From Bradyrhizobium sp. CCGB01 (lineage in GTDB: Bacteria > Pseudomonadota > Alphaproteobacteria > Rhizobiales > Xanthobacteraceae): a stretch of DNA of 64,000 bases. Below are positions 1 to 10,287 of the stretch, one piece after another. The notes beneath the pieces are model-generated. The model worked only from the letters and a program-made list of their open reading frames with translations. It had not been told where the DNA came from and did no database searches. How positions within the stretch are numbered: the stretch's first letter is position 1; each line of letters starts with the position of its first letter. The stretch is taken from contig NZ_JANADK010000001.1 in NCBI RefSeq assembly GCF_024199795.1, positions 4,402,001 to 4,466,000 on the forward strand, in the 5' to 3' direction. The position numbers and the translations under genes were made by a program.

Positions 1-414
1 GGCTACAGCCTGTACGTCAAGGACGGCCACCTCGTGCACGACCTCAACATCGGCGGCAGCCATCAGATCGTTCGGTCGGACCGGAAAGTGCCGCCAGGCG
101 CGCGGCGGCTCGGGGCGCATGTCGAGCGTCTCGTGCGCAAGGAGCCGCCGGCCAAGGGCTCGCGTACCGGCGTCACCGAATACATGCTGCTGATCGACGG
201 CGAGCCGGCGGGTTCGCTCCAGACCCAGCTCGGCTTCCACACGCTGATCTCGTGGTCCGGCCTCGACATCGGCCGCGATCGCGGCAGCCCCGTGTCGCAC
301 TACGAGGCGCCGTTCGAATTCGAGGGGCGGCTGTTGCGCGTCACCGTCACCATGCACGACGACCAGCGGCTCGACGGCGATGCCGTCGGCAACGCGCAGA
401 TGGCCCGGCAGTAA
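1..414 (+). CDS. Arylsulfatase, C-terminal part (gene enters from left edge)
   Basis: The reading frame is open from base 1 and ends at a TAA at 412-414, giving 137 visible codons. It begins with GYSLYVKDGHLVHD and runs on through alternating short beta strands. This is the pattern of the C-terminal domain of arylsulfatases of the alkaline-phosphatase superfamily, which hydrolyse sulfate esters. The catalytic CxPxR formylglycine site and metal ligands lie upstream of the window, so substrate and integrity cannot be judged. The next gene is convergent, 11 bases away. Confidence 0.72.
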   Translation, partial: GYSLYVKDGHLVHDLNIGGSHQIVRSDRKVPPGARRLGAHVERLVRKEPPAKGSRTGVTEYMLLIDGEPAGSLQTQLGFHTLISWSGLDIGRDRGSPVSHYEAPFEFEGRLLRVTVTMHDDQRLDGDAVGNAQMARQ

Positions 415-425
415 CGGGGAAGTCC

Positions 426-992
426 TTACTTGATCTTGTCGTAAGCGGCCGCGAAATCGCCCAGCGGCATCGGGATCGCGATCGTCTCCTTGGCCATGTT
501 CTGGAAGGAGACCTTCAACTGCTTGCCGGACCTCAAGGCGCCCAGCAGGTCCGCCGCGATGGGCGTCGAGGCGTAACAGCCGCGGTTCTCGCAGGTCTGG
601 ATCTGGAGATCGACGGACTTGCCCTCGTCGACCTGGAGCTTGGCGCCGATGGGAAGGTTGAGACCGAGCGGCAATTGCAGCAGCGCCACCGGCGTGCGGG
701 TGTCGGGCGCGATGCGGATGTTGATCAGCACGATGGTCTGGCCGGTCTTGGTCAGCACCGCGTTCTGCTCCATCGCGCATTCGAGCGGCGCCTCGCGGCT
801 GACGCTGGTGCAGCGCACGACCCAGCCCGCCTGCTGCGCCGGAGCACCGTCAGCCTGTGGCTGCGTCGGGGCAGGCGCGGGCTGAGCGGCCGGGGCAGGG
901 GAGTTCTTCTTGGCGCTCTGCTGGGCAGACGCACCGCCTGTCGACAACAGCAGAACGGCGGCGAGGGCTACAAGTTTGGATTGCATGGACAT
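426..992 (-). CDS. Invasion-associated locus B (IalB) family periplasmic protein
   Basis: The 188-residue product has an N-terminal signal peptide ending near ASA/Q (residue 24). A Pro/Ala/Gln-rich linker follows (about 25-55), then a globular domain beginning WVVRCTSVS with conserved cysteines (CTS, LECAM, CENRGC). This is the IalB family of small exported alphaproteobacterial proteins, named from Bartonella; its biochemical role is not established. Two in-frame ATGs (992 and 986) are possible starts. It stands alone: the arylsulfatase is convergent and the efflux operon ends 64 bases upstream on the same strand. Confidence 0.85.
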   Translation of the reverse strand: MSMQSKLVALAAVLLLSTGGASAQQSAKKNSPAPAAQPAPAPTQPQADGAPAQQAGWVVRCTSVSREAPLECAMEQNAVLTKTGQTIVLINIRIAPDTRTPVALLQLPLGLNLPIGAKLQVDEGKSVDLQIQTCENRGCYASTPIAADLLGALRSGKQLKVSFQNMAKETIAIPMPLGDFAAAYDKIK

Positions 993-1056
993 GGCGAAAC
1001 CGCGTTGGCGTGAACCGAGGGCCTCGCTGTAGCGTCGCGGGAGCCGCGGCGCAAGC

Positions 1057-4000
1057 TTACTCGGCGGCTTGCTTAACGCTGCCGTGCTCTTGCGTCTCGT
1101 GACCTTCGCCGTCGCCCGAACGGCCCCAGCCCGAGAACCAGTTATTGAGCTCGTCGAGATAGAGATAGACCACCGGGGTGGTGAACAGCGTCAGCGCCTG
1201 GCTGACGATCAGGCCGCCGACCATGGCGTAGCCGAGCGGCTGGCGGATCTCGGCGCCGGTGCCATGGCCGAGCATCAGCGGCACGCCGCCGAGCAGGGCG
1301 GCCATCGTCGTCATCATGATCGGCCGGAAGCGCAACAGCGCGGCCTGGCGGATCGATTCCTCCGGCGTCTTGTGCTCGTCGCGCTCGGCGGCAATCGCGA
1401 AGTCGACCATCATGATGCCGTTCTTCTTCACGATGCCGATCAGGAGGATGATGCCGATCAATGCAATGAGGCTGAAGTCGAAGCCGGCCGCCATCAGGAT
1501 CAGGAGCGCGCCGACGCCGGCCGAGGGCAGGGTCGACAGAATCGTGATCGGATGGATGTAGCTCTCGTAGAGGATGCCGAGGATCAAATAGACCACGACG
1601 AGGGCTGCGAGGATCAGCAGCGGCACGGTGCCGAGCGACTGCTGGAATGCCTGCGCGGTGCCCTGGAAGCTCGAATTCAGGGTCGGAGGTGCGCCGAGAT
1701 CGGCCATCGCCTTCTGCACGGCCTCGGTGGCCTGGCCGAGCGCGACGCCTTGGGCGAGGTTGAAGCTGATCGTGATCGCCGGGAATTGGCCCTGATGGCT
1801 GATCGAGAGCGGGCGGACCGGATCGGTGCTCCAGGTCGCAAAGGTCGACAGCGGCACCTGGTCGCCGGTCAGCGGCGATTTCACATAGAGCTTGTTCAGG
1901 CTCTCGAGGCTGCCCTGCAACTCCGGCAGGATCTCGAGGATCACCTTGTAGGTGTTGAGCTGGGTGAAATATTGCGTCACCTGGCGCTGTCCGAACGCGT
2001 CATACAGCGTGTCGTCGATCAGCTGCGGCTGGATGCCGTAGCGCGATGCGGTGTCGCGGTTGATCTTGAGCTGGACCGTGGTGCCCTGCGTCTGCTGGTC
2101 GGTCGCGACGTCGCGCAGCTGCGGCAGCGTCTGCATCTTGGCGAGGATCCTCGGCGCCCAGTCGTTGAGCTCGGCGAGATCGGCATCCTGTAGCGTGAAT
2201 TCGAACTGCGTACGCGTCGGCCGGCCGCCGAGCCGGACGTCCTGAGCCGCCTGCATGTAGAGGCGGGCGCCCGACACCTTCTCGAGTTTGGGACGCAGCC
2301 GGGCAATTATCTCCTGCGCCGATGCGTTGCGCTCGTTGCGCGGCTTCAGCGTGATGAACATATTGCCGTTGTTGCCGGCGCGGCCGCTGCCGCCGATGTT
2401 CATCGCGATCGTGGCGACGTCGGGATCGTCCATCACGATCTTGCCGAGCTCGACCTGGCGCCGCTGCATCTCGGCGAAAGAGATGTCCTGCGAGGCTTCG
2501 GAGGTCGCGGTGATCAGGCCGACGTCCTGCTGCGGGAAGAAGCCCTTCGGGATCAGGACGAACAGGTAGACCGACAAAGCGAGCGTGGCGAAGAAAATCG
2601 TGAGCGTGGTGCGCCGCCAGGCCAGCGCGTGGTCGAGCACGTATTCATAGCCGCGCAGCAAGCCGTCGAAGCCGCGTTCGCTCCACTGGTAGAACTTGCC
2701 GTGGGTCACCTCGCCATGGGCGCGCAGGAACCGCGAAGCCATCATCGGCGTCAGCGTCAGCGAGACGAACATCGACACGAAGATGGTCATCGCCAGCACG
2801 ACGGCGAACTCGCGGAACAGGCGTCCGATGATGCCGCCCATCAGCAGCAGCGGGATCAGCACCGCGACCAGCGAGATGCTGATCGAGACGATGGTGAAGC
2901 CGATTTCCTTGGAGCCCTTGAAGGCGGCCGCCATCGGCGATTCGCCTTCCTCGATGTAGCGCGTGATGTTCTCGAGCATCACGATGGCGTCGTCGACGAC
3001 GAAACCGACCGCGATGGTGAGCGCCATCAGCGACAGATTATCGAGCGAATAGCCGGCCACCCACATGAGCGCACACGCGCCCAATAGCGCCAGTGGAACC
3101 GTGATGGTGGGAATGACCGTCGCCCAGAAACTGCGCAGGAAGATGAATATGACCATGACCACGAGGGCGATGGTCAAGAGCAGTGTGAATTGGACGTCCT
3201 CGACCGCGGCGCGGATCGTCGTCGTGCGGTCGCTGATGAGCTCGATCTTGATCGCGGGCGGGATTGCTGCGACGAGCCGGGGCAAGGTCGCCTTGATCCG
3301 GTCGACGGTCTCGATGACGTTGGCGCCCGGCTGCTTGAACACCACCAGGAAGACGCCGCGCTTGCCGTTGGCCCAGGCCGCCTGTTTGGCGTCTTCAGCG
3401 CCGCTGACCGCCTGGCCGATGTCGCGGATTCGCAACGGGCCGCCGTTGCGATAGGCGATGATGACGTCGTTCCAGTCCTTGGACTGGGTGAGCTGGTCGT
3501 TGGCGTAGATCGTATAGGCGCGCTTCGGCCCGTCGATATTGCCTTTGGGGCTGTCGACCGTGGTGATTGCGATCTGGCTGCGCACGTCCTCCATCGACAG
3601 GCCCTTGGCGACGAGTTTCGCCGGGTCGATCTGAATGCGGATGGAGGGCTTCTGCTGGCCGCCGATGAACACCTGGGCTACGCCCGAGAGCTGGCTGATC
3701 TGCTGGGCGAGCTGGGCGTCGACGGCGTCGCTGACGCTGGTCAGCGGCAGCGTCTCCGATGTCGCCGACAGCAGCAGGATCGGCGCGTCGGCCGGGTTGA
3801 CCTTGCGGTAGGTCGGCGGTGAGGGCAGGTTCTTCGGCAACTGGCCGCTGGCGGCGTTGATGGCGCCTTGCACGTCGTTGGCGGCGCCGTCGATGCTGCG
3901 GTTGAGGTCGAACTGGATGGTGATCGAGGCGGTGCCGAGATAACTCGTCGAGGTCATCTGGGCGATGCCGGGGATCTGGGCGAATTGCCGCTCCAGGGGC

Positions 4001-4203
4001 TGGGCCACCGACGAGGCCATCGTCTCCGGGCTGCCGCCGGGCAAATTGGCGGTGATCTGGATCGTCGGGAAGTCCACCTGCGGCAGCGGCGCGACCGGCA
4101 GCAGGGGATAGGCGACGAGACCGACGAACAGAATGCCCGCCATCAGCAGCGAGGTGCCGATGGGATAACGGATGAAAGGTGCCGAAATCCCGCCCTCGGT
4201 CAT
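1057..4203 (-). CDS. RND-family multidrug efflux permease (MdtB/MdtC-like)
   Basis: At 1048 residues this is a full-length inner-membrane RND permease of the hydrophobe/amphiphile efflux class. It starts with the usual cytoplasmic leader and TM1 (about 13-33). The proximal periplasmic loop follows (LPQVDFPTIQITANLPG), then the TM2-6 block with charged AVGFVVDDAIVMLEN, which carries the proton-relay Asp-Asp, then the second loop and TM8-12. It exchanges protons for drugs and would dock on the adaptor encoded just upstream. The two genes overlap by ATGA, so they are translationally coupled. Unlike enterobacterial mdtBC there is only one permease gene, so a homotrimer is expected. No outer-membrane channel gene is nearby. 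Confidence 0.93.
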   Translation of the reverse strand: MTEGGISAPFIRYPIGTSLLMAGILFVGLVAYPLLPVAPLPQVDFPTIQITANLPGGSPETMASSVAQPLERQFAQIPGIAQMTSTSYLGTASITIQFDLNRSIDGAANDVQGAINAASGQLPKNLPSPPTYRKVNPADAPILLLSATSETLPLTSVSDAVDAQLAQQISQLSGVAQVFIGGQQKPSIRIQIDPAKLVAKGLSMEDVRSQIAITTVDSPKGNIDGPKRAYTIYANDQLTQSKDWNDVIIAYRNGGPLRIRDIGQAVSGAEDAKQAAWANGKRGVFLVVFKQPGANVIETVDRIKATLPRLVAAIPPAIKIELISDRTTTIRAAVEDVQFTLLLTIALVVMVIFIFLRSFWATVIPTITVPLALLGACALMWVAGYSLDNLSLMALTIAVGFVVDDAIVMLENITRYIEEGESPMAAAFKGSKEIGFTIVSISISLVAVLIPLLLMGGIIGRLFREFAVVLAMTIFVSMFVSLTLTPMMASRFLRAHGEVTHGKFYQWSERGFDGLLRGYEYVLDHALAWRRTTLTIFFATLALSVYLFVLIPKGFFPQQDVGLITATSEASQDISFAEMQRRQVELGKIVMDDPDVATIAMNIGGSGRAGNNGNMFITLKPRNERNASAQEIIARLRPKLEKVSGARLYMQAAQDVRLGGRPTRTQFEFTLQDADLAELNDWAPRILAKMQTLPQLRDVATDQQTQGTTVQLKINRDTASRYGIQPQLIDDTLYDAFGQRQVTQYFTQLNTYKVILEILPELQGSLESLNKLYVKSPLTGDQVPLSTFATWSTDPVRPLSISHQGQFPAITISFNLAQGVALGQATEAVQKAMADLGAPPTLNSSFQGTAQAFQQSLGTVPLLILAALVVVYLILGILYESYIHPITILSTLPSAGVGALLILMAAGFDFSLIALIGIILLIGIVKKNGIMMVDFAIAAERDEHKTPEESIRQAALLRFRPIMMTTMAALLGGVPLMLGHGTGAEIRQPLGYAMVGGLIVSQALTLFTTPVVYLYLDELNNWFSGWGRSGDGEGHETQEHGSVKQAAE

Positions 4204-5372
4204 TCCTGTCGTACCTTGTTCTGGCTTGGATCCGAGCTTGCTACGGCCGTCGAGACGAGGCTTCCGGGCTGGACCTTGAACTGACCGCCGGTGATCACCT
4301 GCTGACCCGGGCTCAAGCCTTCATCGACCACCGAACGACCGTCGATGGCGTAGCTGACCTTGATCTTGTGCACTTCGGCCTTGTTGTCTTGATTGACGGT
4401 ATAGGCGTAGAGGCCGTTGGTCGAATGCTGAACCGCGTCGTCCGGAACCACGGTCGCGTCCTTCAGGGTGCGGACCAGAAGGCGCGTCGAAACCGACTGG
4501 CCGGGCCACAGCGTGTGTTCCTTGTTGTCGAACACCGCCTTGAGCCGAATAGTCCCGCTGGTCGTGTCGACCTGGTTGTTGATGACCGCGAGCTTGCCCT
4601 CGGCCAGCGTCTTCTTGCCGTCAGTGGTGAACGCGATCACCTTGAGCGCACCAGCCTTCTGGCCTTCGCTGATATAAGGCAGCTGATCCTCCGGCGCGGT
4701 GAAGATCACCGAGATCGGCTCGACCTGCGAGATCGTGACGATTCCCGTCTGCGTGGAGGCGTTGACGATGTTGCCGATGTCGACGAGGCGCAGCCCGGCC
4801 ACGCCGGTGATCGGCGCCTTGATCTGGGTGTAGTCGAGCTGGGTCTGGGCGTTGGAGATCGCGGCTTCGTCGGCGGCGATCTGGGCGTTGAGCTGGGCGA
4901 CCGTCGAGCGCTGGGTATCGACCCGCTGCGCGGTCGCGAATTCCCCGAGCCTCATGGCGCGCTGGAGTTCGAGATTGGCGTTGGCGAGGTTGGCCTCGTC
5001 CTGTGCCTTCTTGGCCTTGGCCTGGTCGAGCGTGGCCTGGTAGGGCCGGGGGTCGATCGAGACCAGAAGCTCGTCCTGCTTGACGATCTGGCCTTCCGTG
5101 AAGGCGATCTTGTCGATCTGGCCGTCAACCCGGCTCCGGACCTGCACGGTGTTGAAGCCCTGGACCGTGCCGAGACCGGTCAGGTAGACCGGGAAGTCGG
5201 TCTTCTGGACCGGCGAAACGCTGACCGGGATAGCCGAAGCGCGGGGCGGGCCCTTTTGGGCGGTCTGGGTTTTTCCGCCCTCGGGCGATCCGTATTTCTG
5301 CCAACCGTAGTAACCCGCAGTGGCCAATGCGGCGACAATGACAATCCAGAGAAGCGGCCGCGATTTTTTCAT
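4200..5372 (-). CDS. RND efflux periplasmic adaptor (membrane fusion protein, MdtA-like)
   Basis: I place the start at the ATG at 5372, giving 390 residues beginning MKKSRPLLWIVIVAALAT, a normal signal-anchor. The longer open frame up to 5474 adds 34 residues with no such character. The order is HlyD-family: lipoyl half-motif (GTVQGFNTVQVRSRVDGQI), alpha-helical hairpin with Ala/Gln/Asn heptads (about 110-170), second lipoyl half (QIKAPITGVAGLRLVDIGN), beta-barrel and membrane-proximal domain. It bridges the RND permease to an outer-membrane channel and overlaps the permease gene by four bases. Confidence 0.92.
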   Translation of the reverse strand: MKKSRPLLWIVIVAALATAGYYGWQKYGSPEGGKTQTAQKGPPRASAIPVSVSPVQKTDFPVYLTGLGTVQGFNTVQVRSRVDGQIDKIAFTEGQIVKQDELLVSIDPRPYQATLDQAKAKKAQDEANLANANLELQRAMRLGEFATAQRVDTQRSTVAQLNAQIAADEAAISNAQTQLDYTQIKAPITGVAGLRLVDIGNIVNASTQTGIVTISQVEPISVIFTAPEDQLPYISEGQKAGALKVIAFTTDGKKTLAEGKLAVINNQVDTTSGTIRLKAVFDNKEHTLWPGQSVSTRLLVRTLKDATVVPDDAVQHSTNGLYAYTVNQDNKAEVHKIKVSYAIDGRSVVDEGLSPGQQVITGGQFKVQPGSLVSTAVASSDPSQNKVRQE

Positions 5373-5748
5373 ATCGGCTCGTTGGCTCGTGTGCCCAAAA
5401 CTACGAATTGTGGGGCAATCATAGGGTTCCAGCGCGCTTGTATAATACACGCCAAGTTCCAGTGTAAACAGCACTATCGGTCGGGAATCCTAAACAATTG
5501 GAAAGCTTTGCATCGCCTAGGCAACCCTCTGGCGCGGCGGTGTGCAGTGCTGCATTTTCCCGGCGCGAGCGATCCGCGCGCAAATCCTGGGTAATGCTCG
5601 GACGTGGTGTGCGCGGGCCGGGTCACGCCTCGCAGATGAGCCGGACGCGACGAGTTGCAAGAACGGTTCTAAATCGCGAGCGCGGCGTTTCGGTTGTCAG
5701 GAAAATCCGCATCGGTCATATCGGCCCCCGCCACAAGGGGAGCGCAGG
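5373..5748. other. Intergenic region between divergent efflux operon and small gene
   Basis: This 376-base stretch has no convincing gene. It must contain the efflux-operon promoter. On the minus strand TTTACA (5468-5463) and TATTAT (5447-5442) resemble -35 and -10 boxes, but their spacing of 15 is short. An AGTG-N7-CACT inverted repeat (5461-5475) overlaps this -35 box and could be a repressor site. No regulator gene adjoins the operon. Confidence 0.35.
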
Positions 5749-5988
5749 ATGGACGAGCTGAACGGCAAGCTGATCGCGTGTCAGATTCTGATCACGGGAC
5801 TGATCGCACGCGTCGCCAACGAGCAGCGCGATCCCTTGCGATTCCTGACCGACTTCCGCGACGAGATCAAAGCCGTCGTCAACGGCGTCAATATCGGCGG
5901 CATGGACAACAGTGACCGCGTGCGCGCCGTTGCGCAGAAAACCGTCGACGAATTGTTCTCGCTGATGAAGCCGCCGAGCAGTGATTGA
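5749..5988 (+). CDS. Small conserved-looking hypothetical protein (79 aa)
   Basis: The ATG at 5749 is preceded by a good ribosome-binding stretch (AAGGGGAGCGCAGG). It starts MDELNGKLIACQILITGLIARV. The open frame extends further upstream, but that part is Arg/Cys-rich and lacks a ribosome-binding site. The product looks all-helical, with charged amphipathic segments (NEQRDPLRFLTDFRDEIKAVV), no signal peptide and no membrane span. I do not recognise a family. It lies alone upstream of the iron-uptake cluster, in the same direction and 209 bases from it. Confidence 0.6.
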   Translation: MDELNGKLIACQILITGLIARVANEQRDPLRFLTDFRDEIKAVVNGVNIGGMDNSDRVRAVAQKTVDELFSLMKPPSSD

Positions 5989-6032
5989 TGCCGCGCGCGC
6001 GGCGCGGATCTGGCAGTATTTTTCGTGCTCGC

Positions 6033-6094
6033 TTTAGAATGAATCCAATCTGAATTTAGAACGATTTCAAAGTCCAATTTAGAATCGTTTTGAT
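6033..6094. promoter_or_regulatory. Three phased ICE-like (Irr-type iron control) repeats
   Basis: Three copies of a TTTAGAA-headed 17-mer occur in direct orientation at 6033-6049, 6055-6071 and 6078-6094. The middle copy, TTTAGAACGATTTCAAA, is closest to the dyad TTTAGAA-N3-TTCTAAA, which I recall as the iron control element bound by Irr in rhizobia. The copies start 22 and 23 bases apart, about two helical turns, and lie 104-165 bases upstream of the siderophore-receptor start. This is the expected place for iron or heme-status control of the uptake module. Confidence 0.65.
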
Positions 6095-6197
6095 CTGGAC
6101 TTATTCCGGGGTTCTCGCGGGTTGCCCGCATTGACCGGCTATTTTGCGGCCGATACCAACACCCATCGTTCGTCGAAGTGAATGAGCGAACAAGAAT

Positions 6198-8615
6198 ATG
6201 GGGCGTTTGGTAATGGGGCAGGTGGTCGCACCGAAGTCGTTGCGTTCGGTCGCAGCGTTCAATCCGACGGATGACAAGTTCGCGGGAATTTCCGGCAAGA
6301 AGGTTTCGGCAGTCGCAAGCCTGATCGCGGCTGCGTCGGTGTCGAGCGGCGCGCAGGCGCAGCAGTCGAATCTGCCGCCGGTGACGGTCGATGCTCCCGT
6401 CGAACGTCCGCGTCCGGCCGCCTCGAAGCCCACGCCGGAGCAGGTCCGCGCCCGCAACGCGGTTCGCCGCGCCGCACAGCGCCAGCAGGCCCAGCAGACG
6501 GCTCCCACGACGCCGTCCGGTCCCGCCGACGCCGATCCCTATGCCGACCCGGCCGCGCCCTACAAGGTCGACCGCGTCCAGGCTTCGAACAAGTTTCCCG
6601 AGCCGCTTCTGAACACGCCCAAGACCATCACCGTGCTCAGCAAGGAAATCCTCGACGACAAGAACGCCACGACGCTGAGGGAGATCGGGCGCTCGACCGC
6701 GGGCGTGACGCTGGGCTCGGGTGAAGGTGGCAACGCGTTCGGCGACCGCTTCTTCATCCGCGGCTTCGACGCGCGCAACGACGTCTTCATCGACGGCATC
6801 CGCGATCCCGCGGTCTCGATCCGCGAGAACTTCTTCACCGAGCAGCTCGAGATCCTGCGCGGCCCGGCCTCGTCCTATGCCGGCCGCGGCACTGCGGGCG
6901 GTGCGATCAACATCGTCACCAAGCAGGCGACCGATCGCAACTTCCAGAACGCCGAGACCACCTTCGGCACCGACATGACCAAGCGCGTCACGATCGATGT
7001 CAACCAGGTCGTCGACCCGACCTTCTCGGTGCGCGTTGGCGGCCTGTTCCAGGACGCCAACGTTGCCGGCCGCAACTTCGTGACCGACAATCGCTGGGGT
7101 ACCTTCATCTCGACCAAGTACACCCCGACCACCGACATCAAGATCACCACGAACTACGTTCACACCGACCTCAGCGGCTATCCCGATTTCGGCGTGCCGT
7201 ACTACAAGCAGGGCAACGTGCCGGCCACGGAAGCGGGCATTCCGCGCGGGACCTGGTACGGCTTCCTCAATCGCGACTTCCAGACCGCGCGGCAGGATTT
7301 CGGCACGCTTACGGGCGAGTACAAGCCGACCAACAACATCACCCTGATCAGCCGGACCCGCATGGAGCAGTCGACGCTGGAATATATCGGCACGCTGCCG
7401 CAGTCGCCGATCACGACCAATCCTGATCCGACGAAGTGGACCATCACCGCGAGCGCGCAGAGCCGCAACCAGTGGGTTGACGTCATCGCCAACCAGGAAG
7501 AGGCCGCGTTCAAGTTCAACACGGGATCGGTCAAGCATACGGCGGTGACCGGGCTCGAGGTGTCCAATGAACGCATCGGCATTGGCCGCTACACCGGCCT
7601 TTCGTCGGAAGCGTTCGGTGCCGGCTCCAACAGCAATGGCGCCCTGACGCTCCAGAACATGTACTCACCCGGCTACACCTACACTCCCGGCCCGTTCAAT
7701 CCGGTGCTCGGCGGCGATCCGACCCGCTACAACGTCGACAGCGGCGCCGTCTACGTAATGGACACAGCGAACTGGGAAGACACGATCATCGTGAACGGCG
7801 GCGTGCGCTGGGACAGCTATAAGCTGAAATCGTCGATTGCCGCGGCTTCGAGCAGCGTCGACTCGGACTTCGTCAACTACAACGCCGGCATCGTCTACAA
7901 GCCCGTTCCGATCGGCAGCCTCTATGCGGCCTATGCGACCTCGACCAATCCGTTCGGTTCCGAGCTCGACGCAACCGGCACGGATTACGGCTCGTCTCCG
8001 CCGACCGGCACCACGATCCTCGGGCCCGAACAGAACAAGGCGGCGGAAGTCGGCACCAAATGGGAGCTGTTCGACCGTCACCTGCTGGTCAGCGGCGCGC
8101 TGTTCCGGACCACCAAGGACAATGCGCGCGAGACCGTCGGCACCACGCTGACATCGGGTGCGGCCTACCAGATCCAGGGTATCGACATCGAGGCCAGCGG
8201 CAAGCTGACCGACCGCTGGAGCATCTTCGGCGGCATCGTGCTGATGGAGTCAAAGGTGACCAAGAGCAACATCGCCGGCAATGTCGGCCTGCCGCTCGCC
8301 AACGTCGCCCACCAGTCGTTTAGCCTCTTGAGCAAGTACAAGTTCGACGGCGATTGGGAGCTCGGCGGCCAGGCGGTGTTCCGCTCCAAGGTCTATGGCG
8401 GCACCTTCGGCGCCAACACCGGCACGCTGATCCCGAGCTACTGGCGCTTCGACGCGTTCATCGAGAAGAAGATCGACAAGAACTGGACCATGAAGTTCTA
8501 CGCCCAGAACCTCACCAACAAGCTCTATTACGACACGCTCTATCGCAGCGCGACGCCGTTCGTGGCGGTCGCGCCGGGCCGGGCATTCTACATCGTAACA
8601 ACAGCGAAGTTCTGA
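6198..8615 (+). CDS. TonB-dependent catecholate-type siderophore receptor
   Basis: This 805-residue outer-membrane receptor has an unusually long leader (charged region, then hydrophobic [20 protein letters not shown], cleavage near residue 55). A Pro/Ala/Gln-rich segment follows, then the plug domain ([57 protein letters not shown]) and a 22-strand barrel ending in an aromatic-terminal strand ([11 protein letters not shown]). It would bind and import ferric siderophore using TonB energy. The plug signature and the following PiuC gene point to the Fiu/PiuA branch. The start at 6198 is the first ATG after AGCGAACAAGAAT; ATG 6213 is an alternative. Confidence 0.92.
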   Translation: MGRLVMGQVVAPKSLRSVAAFNPTDDKFAGISGKKVSAVASLIAAASVSSGAQAQQSNLPPVTVDAPVERPRPAASKPTPEQVRARNAVRRAAQRQQAQQTAPTTPSGPADADPYADPAAPYKVDRVQASNKFPEPLLNTPKTITVLSKEILDDKNATTLREIGRSTAGVTLGSGEGGNAFGDRFFIRGFDARNDVFIDGIRDPAVSIRENFFTEQLEILRGPASSYAGRGTAGGAINIVTKQATDRNFQNAETTFGTDMTKRVTIDVNQVVDPTFSVRVGGLFQDANVAGRNFVTDNRWGTFISTKYTPTTDIKITTNYVHTDLSGYPDFGVPYYKQGNVPATEAGIPRGTWYGFLNRDFQTARQDFGTLTGEYKPTNNITLISRTRMEQSTLEYIGTLPQSPITTNPDPTKWTITASAQSRNQWVDVIANQEEAAFKFNTGSVKHTAVTGLEVSNERIGIGRYTGLSSEAFGAGSNSNGALTLQNMYSPGYTYTPGPFNPVLGGDPTRYNVDSGAVYVMDTANWEDTIIVNGGVRWDSYKLKSSIAAASSSVDSDFVNYNAGIVYKPVPIGSLYAAYATSTNPFGSELDATGTDYGSSPPTGTTILGPEQNKAAEVGTKWELFDRHLLVSGALFRTTKDNARETVGTTLTSGAAYQIQGIDIEASGKLTDRWSIFGGIVLMESKVTKSNIAGNVGLPLANVAHQSFSLLSKYKFDGDWELGGQAVFRSKVYGGTFGANTGTLIPSYWRFDAFIEKKIDKNWTMKFYAQNLTNKLYYDTLYRSATPFVAVAPGRAFYIVTTAKF

Positions 8616-8617
8616 TC

Positions 8618-9307
8618 ATGTTGACGTGCCTGCCTGGCGTTCTCAGCAAAGATGATGTGGCGGATTTCCGCCGCATCATGAACGCCAGCGACTGGGAGGA
8701 CGGCCGCTCCACCGCGGGTGCGCAGTCGGCCATCGTGAAGCGCAACGAGCAATTGCCGCCCGACAGCGAGGTCGCGCGCAAGCTCGGTCACCGCATCATT
8801 TCGGCGTTGACGTCGAACCCGCGGTTCCTGGCAGCGGCGATCCCGCTCCAGATCTTCCCGCCGCTGTTCAACCGCTATGCGGCGAGCAGCGGCCACCATT
8901 TCGGCCTGCACGTCGACAATGCGATCCGCGGCGACCGCCTGACAGGTCTTCGCATCCGCACAGACCTGTCGGTCACGCTGTTCCTCGCCGAGCCGGACGA
9001 GTATGATGGTGGCGAACTTGTGATCGAGGACACCTACGGTTCGCACGAAGTCAAGTTGCCAGCAGGCGACTGCGTGCTCTATCCCTCGACCAGCCTGCAT
9101 CTCGTCACGCCGGTGACCCGCGGAACGCGGGTTGCGTCTTTCTTCTGGCTTCAGAGCATGATACGGGACGATCAAGCCCGGAGCATGATCTTTGACCTCG
9201 ACACCGCGATACAGGCGCTGGTGGAAAGGCTCGGGCGTGACGATCCCGAGACGGTCAAATTGACGGGTATCTATCACAACCTCATTCGCTACTGGGCCGA
9301 AGTATGA
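8618..9307 (+). CDS. piuC: Fe(II)/2-oxoglutarate dioxygenase, PKHD-type hydroxylase (PiuC-like)
   Basis: The start is the ATG at 8618, two bases after the receptor stop; the upstream extension of the frame lies inside the receptor gene and is not used. The 229-residue length fits the PKHD hydroxylase family. The iron triad is visible as H98-x-D100 (GLHVDN) and H161 (TSLHLV), with R171 for 2-oxoglutarate ([14 protein letters not shown]). Such genes adjoin catecholate-siderophore receptors in many proteobacteria; the substrate is unknown, and siderophore modification is an inference. Its stop overlaps the exbB start (ATGA). Confidence 0.9.
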   Translation: MLTCLPGVLSKDDVADFRRIMNASDWEDGRSTAGAQSAIVKRNEQLPPDSEVARKLGHRIISALTSNPRFLAAAIPLQIFPPLFNRYAASSGHHFGLHVDNAIRGDRLTGLRIRTDLSVTLFLAEPDEYDGGELVIEDTYGSHEVKLPAGDCVLYPSTSLHLVTPVTRGTRVASFFWLQSMIRDDQARSMIFDLDTAIQALVERLGRDDPETVKLTGIYHNLIRYWAEV

Positions 9308-10284
9308 AGATCATGTCCCCCCAAGCAAGCCTTGCCGCCGCTGTGATGCTGGCGGCCGCCTGGCTCGCATCCCCTGTTTCTGCCCAGACACAGCCCGCAC
9401 CGGCGCCGCCGGCACAGGCCCAGCCGGCACAGGTCCAGTCGCCCCCGGCTAGCCCGGCTCCCGCGCCATTGGCCGCCGCGCCTGCGGCTTCGACCGCTCC
9501 CGCTGCAACAGCTCCCTCTGCTCAGACGGCATCGCCTGCAGCCACCAACCCGGCGGCCGCGAAGGCGGAGGCCGTGACCGTTGGCGTGCCCGGCATGAAG
9601 GAATTGTCACCCTGGGTGATGTTCATGTCGGCCGACGTCGTCGTGAAGGCGGTGATGATCGGGCTTGCGTTTGCCTCGCTGATGACCTGGACCGTCTTCA
9701 TCGCCAAGTCGATCGAATTGTCGGCCGCTTCCTCCAGGCTGCGGTCGGCGCTGAAGAAGATATCGGAGGCACGGTCGCTCGCGGAAGCGCAGATGGCGCT
9801 CGGCGCCAAGCAGGGCGTCCTGCCGTCCTTCCTGGCGGCGGCGCTGCGCGAGGCGCGGATGTCGGCCGGCCTGTCCAGCGATGCCGGCATCAAGGAGCGC
9901 GCCGCCTCGAGCTTCTCCGAGATCGTGCGCGCGGAGGCGCGGCGCATCCGCATCGGCATGGGCGTGCTCGCGAGCATCGGCTCCACGTCGCCCTTCGTCG
10001 GCCTGTTCGGCACCGTGTGGGGCATCATGAACAGCTTCATCGGCATCTCGAAGTCGCAGACCACGAACCTTGCCGTCGTCGCGCCCGGCATCGCGGAGGC
10101 GCTGCTCGCGACCGCGATCGGTCTCGTCGCCGCCATTCCCGCGGTCATCATCTACAACCACTTCTCGCGCATGACGAAGAGCTACCTCGAGCTCGTCAGC
10201 CGTGCCTCGGGTGCGGCGGGGCGGTTGCTGTCGCGCGATCTCGACCGCAGCCACGGCAGCGTGCATTCGCGCGCAGCGGAGTGA
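9304..10284 (+). CDS. exbB: TonB-system energiser ExbB with signal peptide and Pro/Ala-rich extension
   Basis: The 326-residue protein has a signal-like segment (1-28, ending SPVSA). A Pro/Ala/Gln-rich periplasmic stretch follows (about 29-95), then the MotA/TolQ/ExbB core with three membrane spans. The conserved core is visible as [18 protein letters not shown] and [23 protein letters not shown]. With ExbD it forms the proton channel that powers TonB. The extension is the long-ExbB form known from alphaproteobacteria. The gene is coupled to piuC by an ATGA overlap and followed by exbD after 3 bases. Confidence 0.93.
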   Translation: MKIMSPQASLAAAVMLAAAWLASPVSAQTQPAPAPPAQAQPAQVQSPPASPAPAPLAAAPAASTAPAATAPSAQTASPAATNPAAAKAEAVTVGVPGMKELSPWVMFMSADVVVKAVMIGLAFASLMTWTVFIAKSIELSAASSRLRSALKKISEARSLAEAQMALGAKQGVLPSFLAAALREARMSAGLSSDAGIKERAASSFSEIVRAEARRIRIGMGVLASIGSTSPFVGLFGTVWGIMNSFIGISKSQTTNLAVVAPGIAEALLATAIGLVAAIPAVIIYNHFSRMTKSYLELVSRASGAAGRLLSRDLDRSHGSVHSRAAE

Positions 10285-10287
10285 ACC

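Noticed and set aside
1069..2193. A 374-codon plus-strand frame
   Set aside because: It is antisense to the C-terminal half of the RND permease and has no domain signature.
4179..5594. A 471-codon plus-strand frame
   Set aside because: It is antisense to the adaptor gene of the efflux operon and has Arg/Asp/Gly-rich shadow composition.
5781..7538. A 585-codon minus-strand frame
   Set aside because: It is antisense to the small gene and the siderophore receptor, with no recognisable motif.
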